Positions 11,261-23,005 of a stretch of DNA of 64,000 nt are shown here, piece by piece. The notes under the pieces are model-generated. The model had not been told where the DNA came from and made no database searches. It saw only the letters and a list, made by a program, of their open reading frames with translations. Positions within the stretch are counted from its first letter, which is position 1; each line of letters opens with the position of its first letter. A program made the position numbers and the translations under genes. Origin of the DNA: Sindora glabra (lineage: Eukaryota > Streptophyta > Magnoliopsida > Fabales > Fabaceae); the NCBI GenBank assembly GCA_020226215.1, contig CM035233.1:35672027-35736026 (forward strand). The letters are read 5' to 3'.

Positions 11261-13245
11261 TTAGATAATTATAATGAGTTGATAATTGATATGAGATATC
11301 AGATAATGTAATAAGATATTTATAGTCATATATAAGGATTGATATTGGTATTTTTTGAGGCCATAAGCAGTTAAAGGTATTTGAATAAAGAGGTATAAAT
11401 TACCATGGCTCTCTTGCTCACTTCAACATAGAAAACCTACAATAAGGAAGTCCAAGTGTTATATGCCTAATGCTCCTATGTATCACAAGCACGGCCTTCA
11501 TTTTAATCTAGTTAAGCTAACCTTAAAAGACTTCTTAGTTGCATGGAGAGAGAAATCTTTGCTTTCTATAGCTAAAACGACTCTGACCTTAAGTTAGATG
11601 ACTATTAAATGGCTCTAAACATTTACAAGACCTTATTTATTCAAGCTCTATAGCAATTTATGCACTTATAGTGACTTTGGTCACTTTTGGCCTAATATGA
11701 ATTAGGTCTCTTTAGGCTTTAGTTTACTTTGGTCACTTTTAGACCCTTACAACAATTAACCCTCTTTTGAAGTGCACTTTAATGCTAGGCCTTGCCAAGT
11801 TTTATAGGCTAGCTTTTATCTTTAACCTTTTAAAGCTAGATTATTTACATTGATTCATAAGATTGGATTACACAATCTTTAAGATCTTAAGTAATGTTTT
11901 TAATAGATGGAGTTAGATACATACTTTACTCTTTTTTGCTTAACAAATTTTCCTAACTAGGTTTTTATTGTTAAGGTTTTTAATAAGCTAATTATTAAGG
12001 AACTATGTACTCTTTCTCCTTCGTTTTTCTTTTCACTGGATTTTTTTTAGTAAAAATTTTAATAAGGTATGATGACTACCACCTTCATTCTTTGCCAAGG
12101 AATGCTATATCTTCACCATTAAGGCTTTTACCATTTACTACTTATAATGATGTGATTAGTGAGTTATGAAAATAAGATAGCCATAATAGAATGTAAGCAT
12201 AGTGAAAAAAAAATAGAAATGAAGGATTATAACACTTCTTGTTAATATAAAGCTTCAATTCTATTCTTATATTACTATTATATTTATCTCTTCTTTTTTT
12301 ATATTTAGAATTATAACATCTTTATAATTTTCAAAATAAAATTATCTCATCAAATTTGTATTAAAAGAAATATTAAAGAAAGTAGAATTCTAATATAATG
12401 TTTAATATAAAAAATCTTATTATTATAAAAACATATTAACATTAATATGATAACATAATAAATCAAATCTTTTTACTTTTAATTTAAAAAATTCACTATA
12501 TTTTCTTTATAGCTTTACAAAGAAATTAATTATTTTTACAATTTCTAAACTCCACAATGTATAATTTTAAAGTATTAACTTGAAAAATTAATTGCAAGAA
12601 GCGTTTAACTCTATGCATTGCACAAATGCAAGACTAATTTCATGAAAAACCAATTCCTGATTCCCATTGACCATTCATTTCCTTTTCTTTCCATTATCAA
12701 TCTATTAGAAATTATAATTATTAATTTTTAAAACAAAATTAAAGGTAAATATGCGTTTCTATAACTCTAAATTTCATTGAAGTTTCAATCTTATTCCCTA
12801 AGATTTATTTAAACAAATTTATCATCTAACTTTTCAAAAGCAAGCATTATTATTCAATAGTTTAACTTTGTTGTGTTTTTTAACAATGATCTTTATATAG
12901 ATACTTATTTGGAATCCTATATGGCCAAAAATATTTAAGCTCCTCTAAATGATGGAATGAGTGGTTTGTATATTTTTACTATCGATCTCATTATAGCTTA
13001 GGATTTAACCATGAGGGTTGCTCAAGCTTCATCTTAAGATTCAAAAACAAGATGACTTCCAAAGCTTCACTTGCAAATACTGGAAGTTTTACCTTTTATT
13101 GAAATAGAAAGCCAAGATTTAAATTTTCAAATTGATATGAACCTAGGCATATGATCAATTTAGGAATGCATAAGGAAGCTTTGTAGAAGAACTATTATTT
13201 ATCTTTTTAGCTTCTTTTTTTTTTTGAAAAAATTGATGGTTATTT
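11261..13245. other. Unassigned AT-rich stretch
   Basis: No coding feature recognised. If the gag upstream end is near 11.26 kb, the first part should be the 5' leader and LTR of that element, but no primer-binding site or LTR edge could be seen. Bases around 11670-11745 hold two close copies of a CTTTGGTCACTTTT motif. A dispersed-repeat copy is listed separately at 12745-12860. Confidence 0.35.
12745..12860 (+). repeat. Dispersed repeat, related to units at 58.9-60.0 kb
   Basis: The segment containing AAATTTCATTGAAGTTTCAA, then AAGATTTATTTAAACAAATT, then a run beginning CTAACTTTTCAAAAGCAAGC closely parallels bases 58955-59050, which carry the same three blocks in the same order and spacing. 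The nature of the family is unknown to me. Confidence 0.6.
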
Positions 13246-13249
13246 TAAA

Positions 13250-13510
13250 TGTGTACAAGGACTTGCTTTTTATTTTTCCAATTTCTTTTTTATTTCTCTT
13301 GCAATAACTTTGATAGTTTCTTTGATGTATACAAGAACTAGTTTTTCATTTTTCTAATTTTTTCCAATAAAAGTATAATTTCTTTTTGTATGTAAGAGAA
13401 TTAATTTTTCATTTTTTTAGAATTATTCCATCTCCATTAAAAGCATTTTTTTGTGTACAAAATCTAAATTTTCATTTTTCTTATTTTTTCCATTAGAAGA
13501 ATAAAATTTT
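13250..13510 (+). repeat. Degenerate minisatellite, four units of about 61-76 bp
   Basis: Units begin at 13251, 13327, 13388 and 13453. Each opens with a GTGTACAAG / GTATACAAG / GTATGTAAG / GTGTACAAA variant, then a TTTTTCATTTTT tract, then TTTTTTCCA-like sequence. Spacing is 76, 61 and 65 bp. The units are strongly diverged. Confidence 0.65.
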
Positions 13511-14953
13511 TATAAGAAAACCTTAACTATGGATTTTGACTTAATAATGATTTAACATCCATTGTTTGAAAATACAAAAAATGGAATAAAAATTTGATAG
13601 TCTTGTTTGTTTTTCATGGTTTGTCAATCTACTTGAACTCAAATTTTTTATGAACATTGTCTTTTAACAACTATTTTTGTACAATTTATCAAGCCAAATT
13701 CTAGAGGAATTTAATGAATTTAAAAAGTTCATTGGTTTATCTTTATACCAAAACATATTAATGAGACTTATTCCTCAAAAGCATGGATTGTGGATAGAGT
13801 TTGATTTTATTTATGTTTTCAAGGACTTCCCAATGGGTCTTGTTACTCCATTCCTCCATATACGTGCCAAAATAAGACAATGCATGCTTTGTTGGTTTTT
13901 TAGAATAAGCTAAATGGTCTAACTTTGAAAAGAATTAGGCTATGAATTATTATAGATTGAACTATGTAATTGAAGTTTTTTTTTTTGTTTATATACTTAA
14001 GTCTTCCAACAATGTAGTGCAAATGACATCAAGCAACAAAACATTTTAATGATAATGTGCTTAGTTTTTTTTATCATCTCATCTTTGTAGTATATATAAC
14101 CAAGCAAAATATAGTTAAAATGCCATATCAATAGAAAATGTACTACTATAAATTGGATGAAATGTTTTTGTAATATGATGTTTTTCATTATAATTAACAA
14201 ATGCCAATTTTAAACAAATTCAAATTTGGACAAAATGCTATTTGTTATATTAAAAGTATTACATAAGGCATGTTCCATTGAAGTGGATCAAAACACATTA
14301 AGGTTCTATTCCAAGCCATACATCAAAAGTTAAAGTTCTTATAAGATAAACACTTGACAATAATTCCAAAAGACTAAAACCACATTAAAGTAAAGTTCAA
14401 AATTTATAAGAGAAGCTAAAATGCTTAAAAAAATTCCACTATAGTGGACTAGATAAAAAAAACTCCATATTTCTTAACATGTGAATTTTTTTAAGCTATC
14501 CACATGTTCACTAGTTGTATACCTTATTCCACTTGTATAAGCTAAAAATTTTGATTTGGTGAAATAATTTTTTCTTTTAAAATTGGATGAAGCCAATCCT
14601 AAACCTTGAGGTCCCTAAACAGAAAAAAAGGAAATGTTAGTAAAGGTACCATGCAATACTATAACAAAATAAATGTAAAATATGTAACTTACACTTTCTT
14701 TTCTCTTATTAACAATATGTTTTTGATTGTTTAAATCCCCAACTACTGTTGTACTTGAAATAAAAGAAAATTTTGTAGCTATTAGTTATCTTGTAATAGT
14801 AGAGAATGGTGGTTAAGTGCTTGTTGCTTGTATTGGTGGTTGACTTATTGTTGGTTACTAGTTGATAGGAATATAAAATCCTAATGATATAGCAATAGAG
14901 AATCTAGTTAGTTGACTTGTTGTATCAAACGCCTAAATTGCAACATTAGGTGG
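13511..14953. other. Downstream flank of the MULE, unassigned
   Basis: Open frames at 13677-13913 (+) and 13997-14200 (-) carry no domain I recognise. On the - strand, sequence near 14690 (GTAAGTTACAT) to 14617 (CTGTTTAG) has the look of an intron followed by GGACCTCAAGGTTTAGGATT. It could be a last exon of the MULE gene, but the reading is uncertain. One terminal inverted repeat of the MULE should lie somewhere here and was not identified. Confidence 0.3.
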
Positions 14954-17900
14954 CTAATTTGAATTGTTAAAGTTTCTTATAACTGGGTTTAAAAACTTAC
15001 ATGCTCTAGCATTATGGCCAAAAGTGCCACATTTCGTGTTCTTTATTTCCCTTCTTTCCTACTCATTTTGGCAGTATTGGTTAGCCTTTTAATTTTCTTT
15101 TCAAGTCTTTCTTTCTTCTACTCTTTGATTTATCAATAGGAATTTTGAATTGAGAAAGGAGGATATCATCAAAGGTGGTGGTAGGACACATGTTCTTCCT
15201 ATTAATAGGGCATATGATTAGTTTATAATAAGCAATGTAAGCTTCCTTCCTAAAATAAGATGGTATATAGTCTTTTGGTAACTTAGAACATAAATGAATG
15301 CAACTTATAACATAACAACAAAGAATGGTAGTCAATTGTTATTTCTTACAACTAATTCCTTGGAGTTGATATTAATTATAAACTTAGTGCTTCTATCAAT
15401 ATATAACCTAGCTTATGTAGGAATCTATTTGCCAAATTTAGTAATTTCTTTGTCCAAGCTTTTCTTAATATTAAGAATCATAAAACATTTAAATTTCTAA
15501 ATTTTCTTTCTATTTTTAGCCTACTTATTCATTAAGTAAGTTCATATTTCTTCCAACATAGGTTCTTTTTAGCATCCAAAATTACATTATTGAATGTTTC
15601 AATCATGTTATTAAGTAAAATGTCACATTTAAGTTGGAAACTAAACTTAAATTTTCTCCAAAATCTTAGGAAAAATTTGAGCAAATCTTTGTAAGCATTA
15701 TTACTTACTTTTTGAATCTCTTTCATCACCTTTTTCTATTCCTAATGGCATGTAGCTTTAACTACCTTCCACATGAGATCTTTGAAGTGAACCCCAAGGT
15801 GGAGTTTCTTCCAATTATTGCACAAATGTCTTATAATAATTCTTTAATCACCCTCGAGCAATAACTCCTTAAATGTTCACCTTACCCTTTGTTTGACAAC
15901 ATTAAAAATAAGATTTCATTTCATTCCTAAATGAATTTTTTAAAAAAATGGTGTTTGGCTTTAAATGTAAAAGATTTAAATGTAAAAGAATTTTATTTCA
16001 TTTACAATTCCTATTTTAATTACATTTGTGCCATTATGAAATCCATCCAATTTAGGAAGGATTTCATTAGAATTCATTTCATTTGACTAAAAAAAATATT
16101 TTATATAAAAGTTTTACCCTCTTTCTAATATTATATTTATCATAATACCACAAAAATTTATTTTTTAATTAAATTTCATATATTTTTAATACATTCTAAA
16201 TAAAATAATTAATTTACAAATGAATTAAAATCATTATTTTTTATAAAGTATCCGAACAATAGAATTCATTTATAAATGAATTGAAGTCATTTCAATTGAA
16301 ATGAAATGAAATCAATTCTAAAAAAATTACATGCCAAACAAAGCATTAATCCCTACAAAATAGGAAAATAATTAATAATTAACTTACCATAAAAACTATT
16401 AAAGAAGTAAATATAGCATATTTTATAAAACCTTTGTTAGTTAGAAATAAAAGTATAAGACCTAGCAAATTTATAAGCAAGGTCTTCAATTAAAAGGGTC
16501 AAGAAACAAGTCCAAGAATCTTTGAGTTTAGCATCCATATCTATAAATGCAATTGATAAAATTTAATCATTAAGGTTCTTGCCAACTACTGCTAGCAATT
16601 GACTTTTACTTTTTTCCCTTGAGGAAACATCTAGTTAGACTTGCAAATTAGGAAAGACTATTTGCATCAATTAAGACATATATTTGACCTCTAAAAATTA
16701 AGTAACAACGGCCTAGATGGTGCAAGAATATCATTTTCATAACTAAATGGTCTTTCAACTAGTAAAACAATTAAGGATCTAGGATTTAACCTTCTTATCT
16801 CCTAGTAATAATTAGTTAGCCTCCTATATTATTCTTTAAAAGATCCATTTACTTCACTTATTACATGCCTCTTTACTCTATATGCTTTGCACTTGCTTAC
16901 CCCAGCATTTCATTTAGTATGTGCATTGTTATCAATATCTTTTAACTTAAGATCTGTTCATTTGAAAGGAAAATATTTTTTGTAAAATATAATTATAAGA
17001 TGTTAAGATAAAGGAAAATATTTTATTTGTTTAATGTTAAATATGAAGAATTTAAGGAAAGCAACCTCTTCTATTTCAAAAAGAAATTTTCTTTCCTTTA
17101 CTACCATACTTCTAAGTATCTTTTTATTAACTATCAATATAAGTAGCATATCACTCCTTTATTAATATATATGTAAATGACATTTTTTTGCAAAAAGTGC
17201 TTTCAAATAAAATAAATTGAGCCTTAATCTTAAGATTTAGCTTAATAGTTTTTTCAATTCTTTTTCTCAACTATTTTGAATTTAACATCTAGACCTTAAA
17301 CTTTTTACTGCGTGTGTGCTTATCGACAAGTCTCCTTAGTTACCAAGCTTTTTCTCCTTTTAGCTTCCTTTTAAGTGCATACCATTTACAACCATCCTTA
17401 TACCTTCTAACTCTATCATATGTTTTTAACTTTTAATGCCTTATCAGCATGCATAATATATATTACAATGGCCTCCTTGAACTCATTATGAGTTTTAAAA
17501 ATTGTGCCCAATTCTAACTTTTACTTGGATATATTTGCCACTAGTATAAAAATAAGGTACTTAACTATTTATGCCACTTTTGTTTCTTTATAATCTCCCT
17601 CCTCTATAATTATATAACTATTTAATTCTTCACTCATACTTAGCTTCTAATTCCATTTTGTCTATATCTTTTTCTTCATTATTTCTTAAACTTTTTATTA
17701 GTTTCTGGCTTAGTTTATTAAGTATAATATTTATTTTTACAAAAAATTTCTTATGTACACCAATTTATTAAAAAGGCTCAGTCGGCATGTATGCCAATGA
17801 TGATTTAACTTCCTCAAAATCATCATTATATAATATTTCCTCTTTAGTATCATTAAAATTAAATTTAAATGCATATCTTCCTTGTCCAATTCCACATTTG

Positions 17901-18253
17901 CATAATTTTCATGAACATCACTACTTTACTAGCCTCTTTTATATAAATCATTTTCTCACTTATCATATACAACTCTAGCATTCCATACATAATTCCAATT
18001 TCAGCCACATCCATAGCATTAATGTCATTTAGTATAGTTTGTAGCCTATTATCTAAAGAAATGCCATTAAGCATGTACCATAACTACTTATATCTTTTAA
18101 TCTTGTTCTTTCAACTAAATCCTTAATTTTAAAGAAACCTTAATAATCATAGTAGCAACTATCCTAATATTTCATTAGATCATTTATATAGTGATTCTTA
18201 AGTAAATTCATAAATCTTCCACCATAAGGCATTTTCACCCAAAAGTAATCCAT
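14954..18253 (-). pseudogene. MuDR-type (MULE) transposase, near full-length pseudogene
   Basis: Decayed DDE transposase of a Mutator-like element. From the likely start (ATG at 18253, DYFWVKMPYGGRF) the order is: N-terminal region with DLVERTRLKDISSYG and LDNRLQTILNDINAMDVAEIG (about 18190-17960); MuDR domain with FKTHNEFKEAI and KWYALKRKLKGEKAW (about 17525-17285); KRHVISEVNGSFKE and EIRRLNPRS (about 16890-16780); catalytic core with CFLKGKK (about 16630) and QLLAVVGKNLND, DSWTCFLTLLIEDLA (16600-16460); after a MITE, IRHLCNNWKKLHLGVHFKDL (about 15840-15780) and CDILLNNMIETFNNVILDA (15650-15570); the SWIM region with CIHLCSKLPKDYIPSYFRKE (15310-15240); and a zinc-knuckle relic KCGTFGHNARACK (about 15035-14995). 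The stop used as the boundary is at 14954. The Asp expected just before CFLKG is absent, and many stops and shifts are present. Terminal inverted repeats were not found. Confidence 0.9.
15885..16345. mobile_element. Tourist-like (PIF/Harbinger-type) MITE inside the MULE
   Basis: A 461-bp non-coding element lying between two parts of the transposase frame. The left end reads CCCTTTGTTTGACAACAT and the right end, reverse-complemented, TGCTTTGTTTGGCATGTA. Similarity of the inverted ends continues inward through a GATTTCATTTCATTYC-like tract. It is flanked by direct TTA copies (15882-15884 and 16346-16348), the usual target duplication of PIF/Harbinger elements. Superfamily is inferred from the TTA duplication and the GTTTG-type ends. 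Confidence 0.82.
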
Positions 18254-19140
18254 GTTTACCTATAAAAAAATGTTGTTAATCTCACATTAATGATAAAATT
18301 TCAATGGCAAAAGAAATAACATAACTTTTCAAAGTTTTCCTTAAAGTTTAATCATAAGTTATACAACTAAATAAAAAATTAGTTCAAGCGTATTGGTCTT
18401 TGTTTCTACTTAAACAAGAATTGATCATCCAAGAGAGAAACATAAACAAAGAATTGTTAATTGGATAGCTTATTCTAAATCTTAAAAGAATAATGACTTA
18501 AAGTATTTTGTATTTCCTTTTCTTTTACTTCCTTACAACTTAAAGTATCAAGAAATCTTAATTATTTTGTATTTTTTTAATTTTTTTGCTAAGGCTTTTT
18601 TTTCAATTGTCACTTAATTTTAGACTAAGTATTTCTTATTCTTCTCATTGAAATTGATTAAGCAAGTCCTTGGTGGGATTAAAACTTTAAAATTACAATT
18701 TGATTGGTAATATGACAATCAAGTTTCTAGAGGAGGGCTTATGGAGATATGATACTCTAGCATAAATGAAGGCATCAAACTAGAGTTAAGAAATGTAACA
18801 AGCTTTAGATAATTAACTTAAATGATGGCATTCAATATGTTTTTTAGGTTCTCAATATGCATATTAATGGTGGATTAAAGAGTGGTTTGTTAACTTAGTT
18901 ATTTTCTAAGGGACTTTAGTGGAAACCTTCTTTAGCCCTTTTTTTTTGTAAGTTTTCCCTAATCAAATGCTATTTCAACCCTTTTAACCTTTGGTGAACA
19001 AATGGCAATATATTTAAAGTTATGATACTTTTATAATACAATTAACGAGTTAAGATGGATGCTTTCTATTGGTGGATTTACATTGTTTATCAAAGGTCTC
19101 ATTTTGTATTTGATATGCAAGAATTTATCTATATTATTTC
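18254..19140. other. Upstream flank of the MULE, with a dispersed repeat
   Basis: No gene recognised. The second MULE terminal repeat should lie here. Bases about 18520-18665 resemble bases 29230-29400 on the same strand: a TTCCTTACAA start, an AATTATTTT middle, a GCTAAGGCTTTTTTTT / GTTAAGGTTTTTTTTT block, then CACTTAATTTTAGACTAAGT versus CATTTAATTTTAAACTAAAT. Confidence 0.45.
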
Positions 19141-21033
19141 TTCCTATGTCATGCCTCTTTGTATGTTATATATGCTTAATTTCATAAAATTGGTCTTATT
19201 TTGTAATTTGGGATTAGTTTTGTAATATTTTGAATTTATTTAGTTAATGTTAAATTTTTATGCTGTTTCAATTTTTTAACTATATCTTGAGTTTTGAATA
19301 TCAAATTGGAGTAATCTTTATATCATTGGAAAGTCTAAAGAAAGCTCTTCAATTTTATGTTCAAGTTTTTGGAAGATCTTATTTAGCCAAGAAGTTGAAG
19401 CCTTATTTCTATCCTAACTAAGCTAATTTCAATTTTTAAGTCATATTTGGAGCTTCAAATGTCCAATCAAAATGAAACTTGTACCCAAAGCTTCCTGAAA
19501 CCCTATCCTACAACTTTTATATTCATGGTTTATTGAAACTACATAGTTTTAATGCTTTTACATTATGTGAAAGCCAAACATGTGAAATTTTACTACTGTA
19601 ACTCTTATAGTTTATTGCTTTAAAAAATAAGTTATGGGCTTTCAAAAATTAGAAGGGCCATATTCTTGTAACCATAAGAGGCATAAGATTTATACCTATT
19701 AGGTTTTGAAGGTTGTTAAGTCAGATGAGAAAGCAAGAACAAATGTTAAACTCTAGACACTATATAATTCAACAAGATAGTTTTCCTTTCTTTCAAGTTT
19801 TTTCTTTTTTGTTCTTTAGTCATGGAGAGCTAAATATTTGGTTGATTTAAGGATTTTGAGACTCATCCTTATTGAATTATGAGATTCTAATTTCTAATGT
19901 TAATTTCTTTTAATTAATTTTCCTTTTTCCCTTACTTTTTGTGCTGATTGCTTGAAATTACAAGTGTTAGATGTTGATTTAGTATAATTGGTGTCCAATC
20001 TTGTGATTTCTAATCTTTTGCTATTTTTACATTGAATTATGGTTAGTCAATCATAATTTTACACATAGAAATAGAGGGTTAAGAGATTAAATTAGAGATT
20101 TTTAATCTATAATTCCTTAATTCTACTTAATTCTATTTTTAAATCAATTTTGATCTTTTTTTTTATAGATTATAGTAGTTACTTAATTTAATTGATCTTA
20201 ATTAATCAAATCCTAAATGGTTATTTATTACAAGATTCACAAATTATTATAGGGGTTCTGGATAATTTAAAGTTAAAAAATTAATTAAAATAGTTAAATA
20301 TTTTATTATATATAATTAATCTACATTAAGAGCTCTCAAATCCTTAGATTGACTGCTTTACTTTATTAATTTTATTTCTGTTTTGCTACAATATTTTGCT
20401 TTGTTTAGTGCATTTATTTTAATTTTGTATCAAAACGCCCAAATTTGATTTTGTGTTAATTCTATTTTGCATTCTACATATTATCTATATTCTAGTTGTA
20501 TTTTATTTCACTACTATTTTACTTCTATTTTTATTCATTCCTTTATTTTTAGTGCATAAAAGACTTAAACAATTATGTAATCATTGTTAGTAAATCATTT
20601 GGAAAGGATATATCAAGGGATTACTCGAGTACGACCTAGTTTATCACCTTATAGTGCATTATTTTTAGTAAACCAGTAATAATCTAATTTTGGTGTGTTA
20701 CAATGCAAAATTAGTATTATTGAATGGTTTTATACTAAGTGTTTCAAATTTTGTTGCACATACTTATGATAGTGTTTAGACTTAGGATTTAATTTATGTC
20801 TTATAGAGTTTGTTGTTATTTTATTACTACTTCTTAGGATATGCTCCTTATCTTCCTATTCTTTATGTCTTTTAATGTGGTTTTGTATGTGAAATTTTTA
20901 ATCTTAGCATCCTACACTCAAGGACTTGAATGATAACAATCAATGTTTTTTCATTGTTTCTTTCTCTTAGAAATCAAGTCCTTACTTTTGTCAACTTTAT
21001 TGCTTATGAATTATACACTGCGAAATCATTATT
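19141..21033 (+). other. Possible LTR or leader of a plant gypsy element
   Basis: No coding signal. The block near 19260-19480 (GAGTTTTGAATATCAAATTG, then GGAAAGTCTAAAGAAAGCTC, then GGAGCTTCAAATGTCCAATC) and the block near 20600-20660 (GATTACTCGAGTACGACCTA) resemble sequence I associate with LTR or leader regions of plant gypsy elements. No ends or second copy were found, so the call rests on general resemblance only. Confidence 0.3.
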
Positions 21034-21513
21034 TGTCACACCTTGAATATTTCATAATTTATCTTAGTTATTTGTTTAGTCAATTTATATACAACTCAGT
21101 AATTAGGAAAATGTTATGGATAGGTTTAGGATGAGAAATCAATTATGGAAAATGGAATTTTATTATTAAAATAGGTAGAATTAAGTTAAATATAAGTCTA
21201 TAAGAAATTAAAATTAAGTTATAGTGTGTAGAGAACATTTAGGAAATTATTTTTCCATTTTGCCCTTGGAACTTTTCAAAAATTACTATATTACACTTAT
21301 CCTTAATAAAGCCTACCTTCTTTCATTTTTTTCCTAATTTCTCTAAACTCTTCCATTGGACTCCTCCTCCTCTTCTACTCATCTTCAATTTCATTTCCCT
21401 TGATTCCCAAGATCAAGCTTTAATCATCTTCACTCTCTTACAATTCTAGAGTCATATAAAGATCAACTAGCCTTTTTCTAAAAGAACCTTATCTCCTCTA
21501 AGTGATTGTTAGT

Positions 21514-23005
21514 TAACCGCAATCCCGCAAGTGCATGGGTTAAGTCGAGTTATTGTATAAAAGATTATCATCTCCACAGGGATTGCACGTTGAATACTAA
21601 CTGAATTTCAAGTAAAATTATCTAGGCGTATCAATTGATAGTGTGAATTAAGGATAAAATGTAAAACAGAGCTTAGTTATCAAGAAAAGGTTTAATTCAA
21701 TGAAATGAAAGCGTACTTAGCTTAAGGTTCCCTTGTACATTTCATTATGGAATGAATGTAATCCTCTAACTTGGTTTACTATTAATTAAGATTGCTGGAT
21801 TACCTAAATTAAGCTATACCTCATTGCAAGGCTACTAGCTACTACCCAAAAGATTAAGTGCCCAGAATTACTCTAGTAATCAGTCATCTAGGTTGCATTA
21901 ACTTGCTTTAGAATCCATTTTTAGACATTTCATCCTGTGCAAAAGAATCCAATTAGCTTAATTCTTAAGTCTAATTGATATTCCCAATGATCATGTAAGG
22001 TCCGTTTAATTAATTAGTCATTTCAACCTAGAATCAATTAATCCATAACACAAATCCAATATTCCGGATATATTGGTTTGTTCCAGCACAAACAGCATAA
22101 TCAAATCATAAATTAATAGTAAATCAAGCTAGATTATATAAAATTCAAATCCATAAATCCATGAACAAGTTCACCCAAGCTGAGCACAAGGGTTTAATGT
22201 GAAAACATTACAAAATCAGAAGAAAACCAGAAAACAGAGAGGGAATTCAAATAATTCATGAAGATCTACAAATTCCTTGCTTGAATCTTCAATTCCTTGC
22301 TTGAATCCACATTAGAAGGTGCCCTTGGTAAGTTTGGGTCTCTCCTAGGGTTTCTCCCAGCAGCTCTCCTTGTTAATTCTCGGTTTCTCCTCTTTTTTTC
22401 TTTTCTTTTTTTCAAAATTCCGCACAAAACTTATATTGGTGATATACACGGGGTCCAACACGGCCCGTGTTGTACCCCGTGTTTCTCAGCGAAAGTTGAG
22501 CAGCACGATACACATTGTGCGACATGTCCCGAGTTCTTCTCCGAAGTGTCAAGCAGTAATGTACACGGGGTATGACACGGCCCATGTTGTATCCCGTGTT
22601 CTTCCACGAAGGCTGATCAGCATGCTACACGGGGTGTGACACCCCCCGTGTTTACCTCAGAAGCGAAGGGCAGTATGATACACGGTGTATGACACGTCCC
22701 GTGTTTACCCCCGTGTTCTTCTCTGAGTAGTTCAGTGAAGCCTCGAAGCATTCCAGAAGGATACACGGCCTTCAACACAGGATTCCCATACCCCGTGTTC
22801 TTTGCCAGGTGAGCAAATTTACTTCGATTCTCCACAATTCGCATAGTTTTGCCTCCGGATCCTTTTCTAATGCTCATATGTGTCCTTTCAAAGCCTGAAA
22901 ATAAAATATCGAGCATCTAAGTATCTTTTTCAATCAATTTGCACAAAATACTAAGTAAATAAGTGATGAAACTCATAGAATTCATGTGCAATTGTGCATT
23001 TGTCA
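21514..23005 (-). mobile_element. GC-rich solo LTR with TTAGT target duplication
   Basis: This 1492-bp block stands out by its GC content. It is flanked by perfect direct copies of TTAGT (21509-21513 and 23006-23010). On the - strand it begins TGACAAATGCACAATTGCAC and ends with GGGATTGCGGTTA, the last part following a CCCTGTGGAGATGATAATC-type block (near 21585) common at the end of some plant gypsy LTRs. No second copy or internal domains are adjacent, so it is inferred to be a solo LTR. The 3' end is TTA and not the usual CA; if TGTTAG at 21507 is taken as the end instead, the target duplication is lost. The 80-100-codon frames inside are by-products of its repeat array. Confidence 0.68.
22445..22813. 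repeat. Palindromic minisatellite with 117-bp higher-order unit
   Basis: Repeat units begin with TACACGG or a variant at 22445, 22509, 22562, 22626, 22679 and 22762. The first spacings alternate 64, 53, 64, 53, so the true period is a 117-bp dimer, followed by an 83-bp unit. The long units contain an extra TTGTACCCCGTG-like segment. The core ACACGGCCCGTGT (22459-22471) is an almost perfect palindrome around one C, and ACACGG and CCGTGT half-sites recur through the array. Confidence 0.85.

Noticed and set aside
16348..16390. A 35-bp GTAAGT...TTTTGTAG segment on the - strand of the MULE that looks like an intron
   Set aside because: It is shorter than known functional plant introns, and the neighbouring frame is too decayed to show that splicing would restore it.
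22297..22916. Three overlapping frames of 89-99 codons
   Set aside because: They arise because the GC-rich ACACGG repeat array has few stop codons; they overlap on both strands and resemble no protein.
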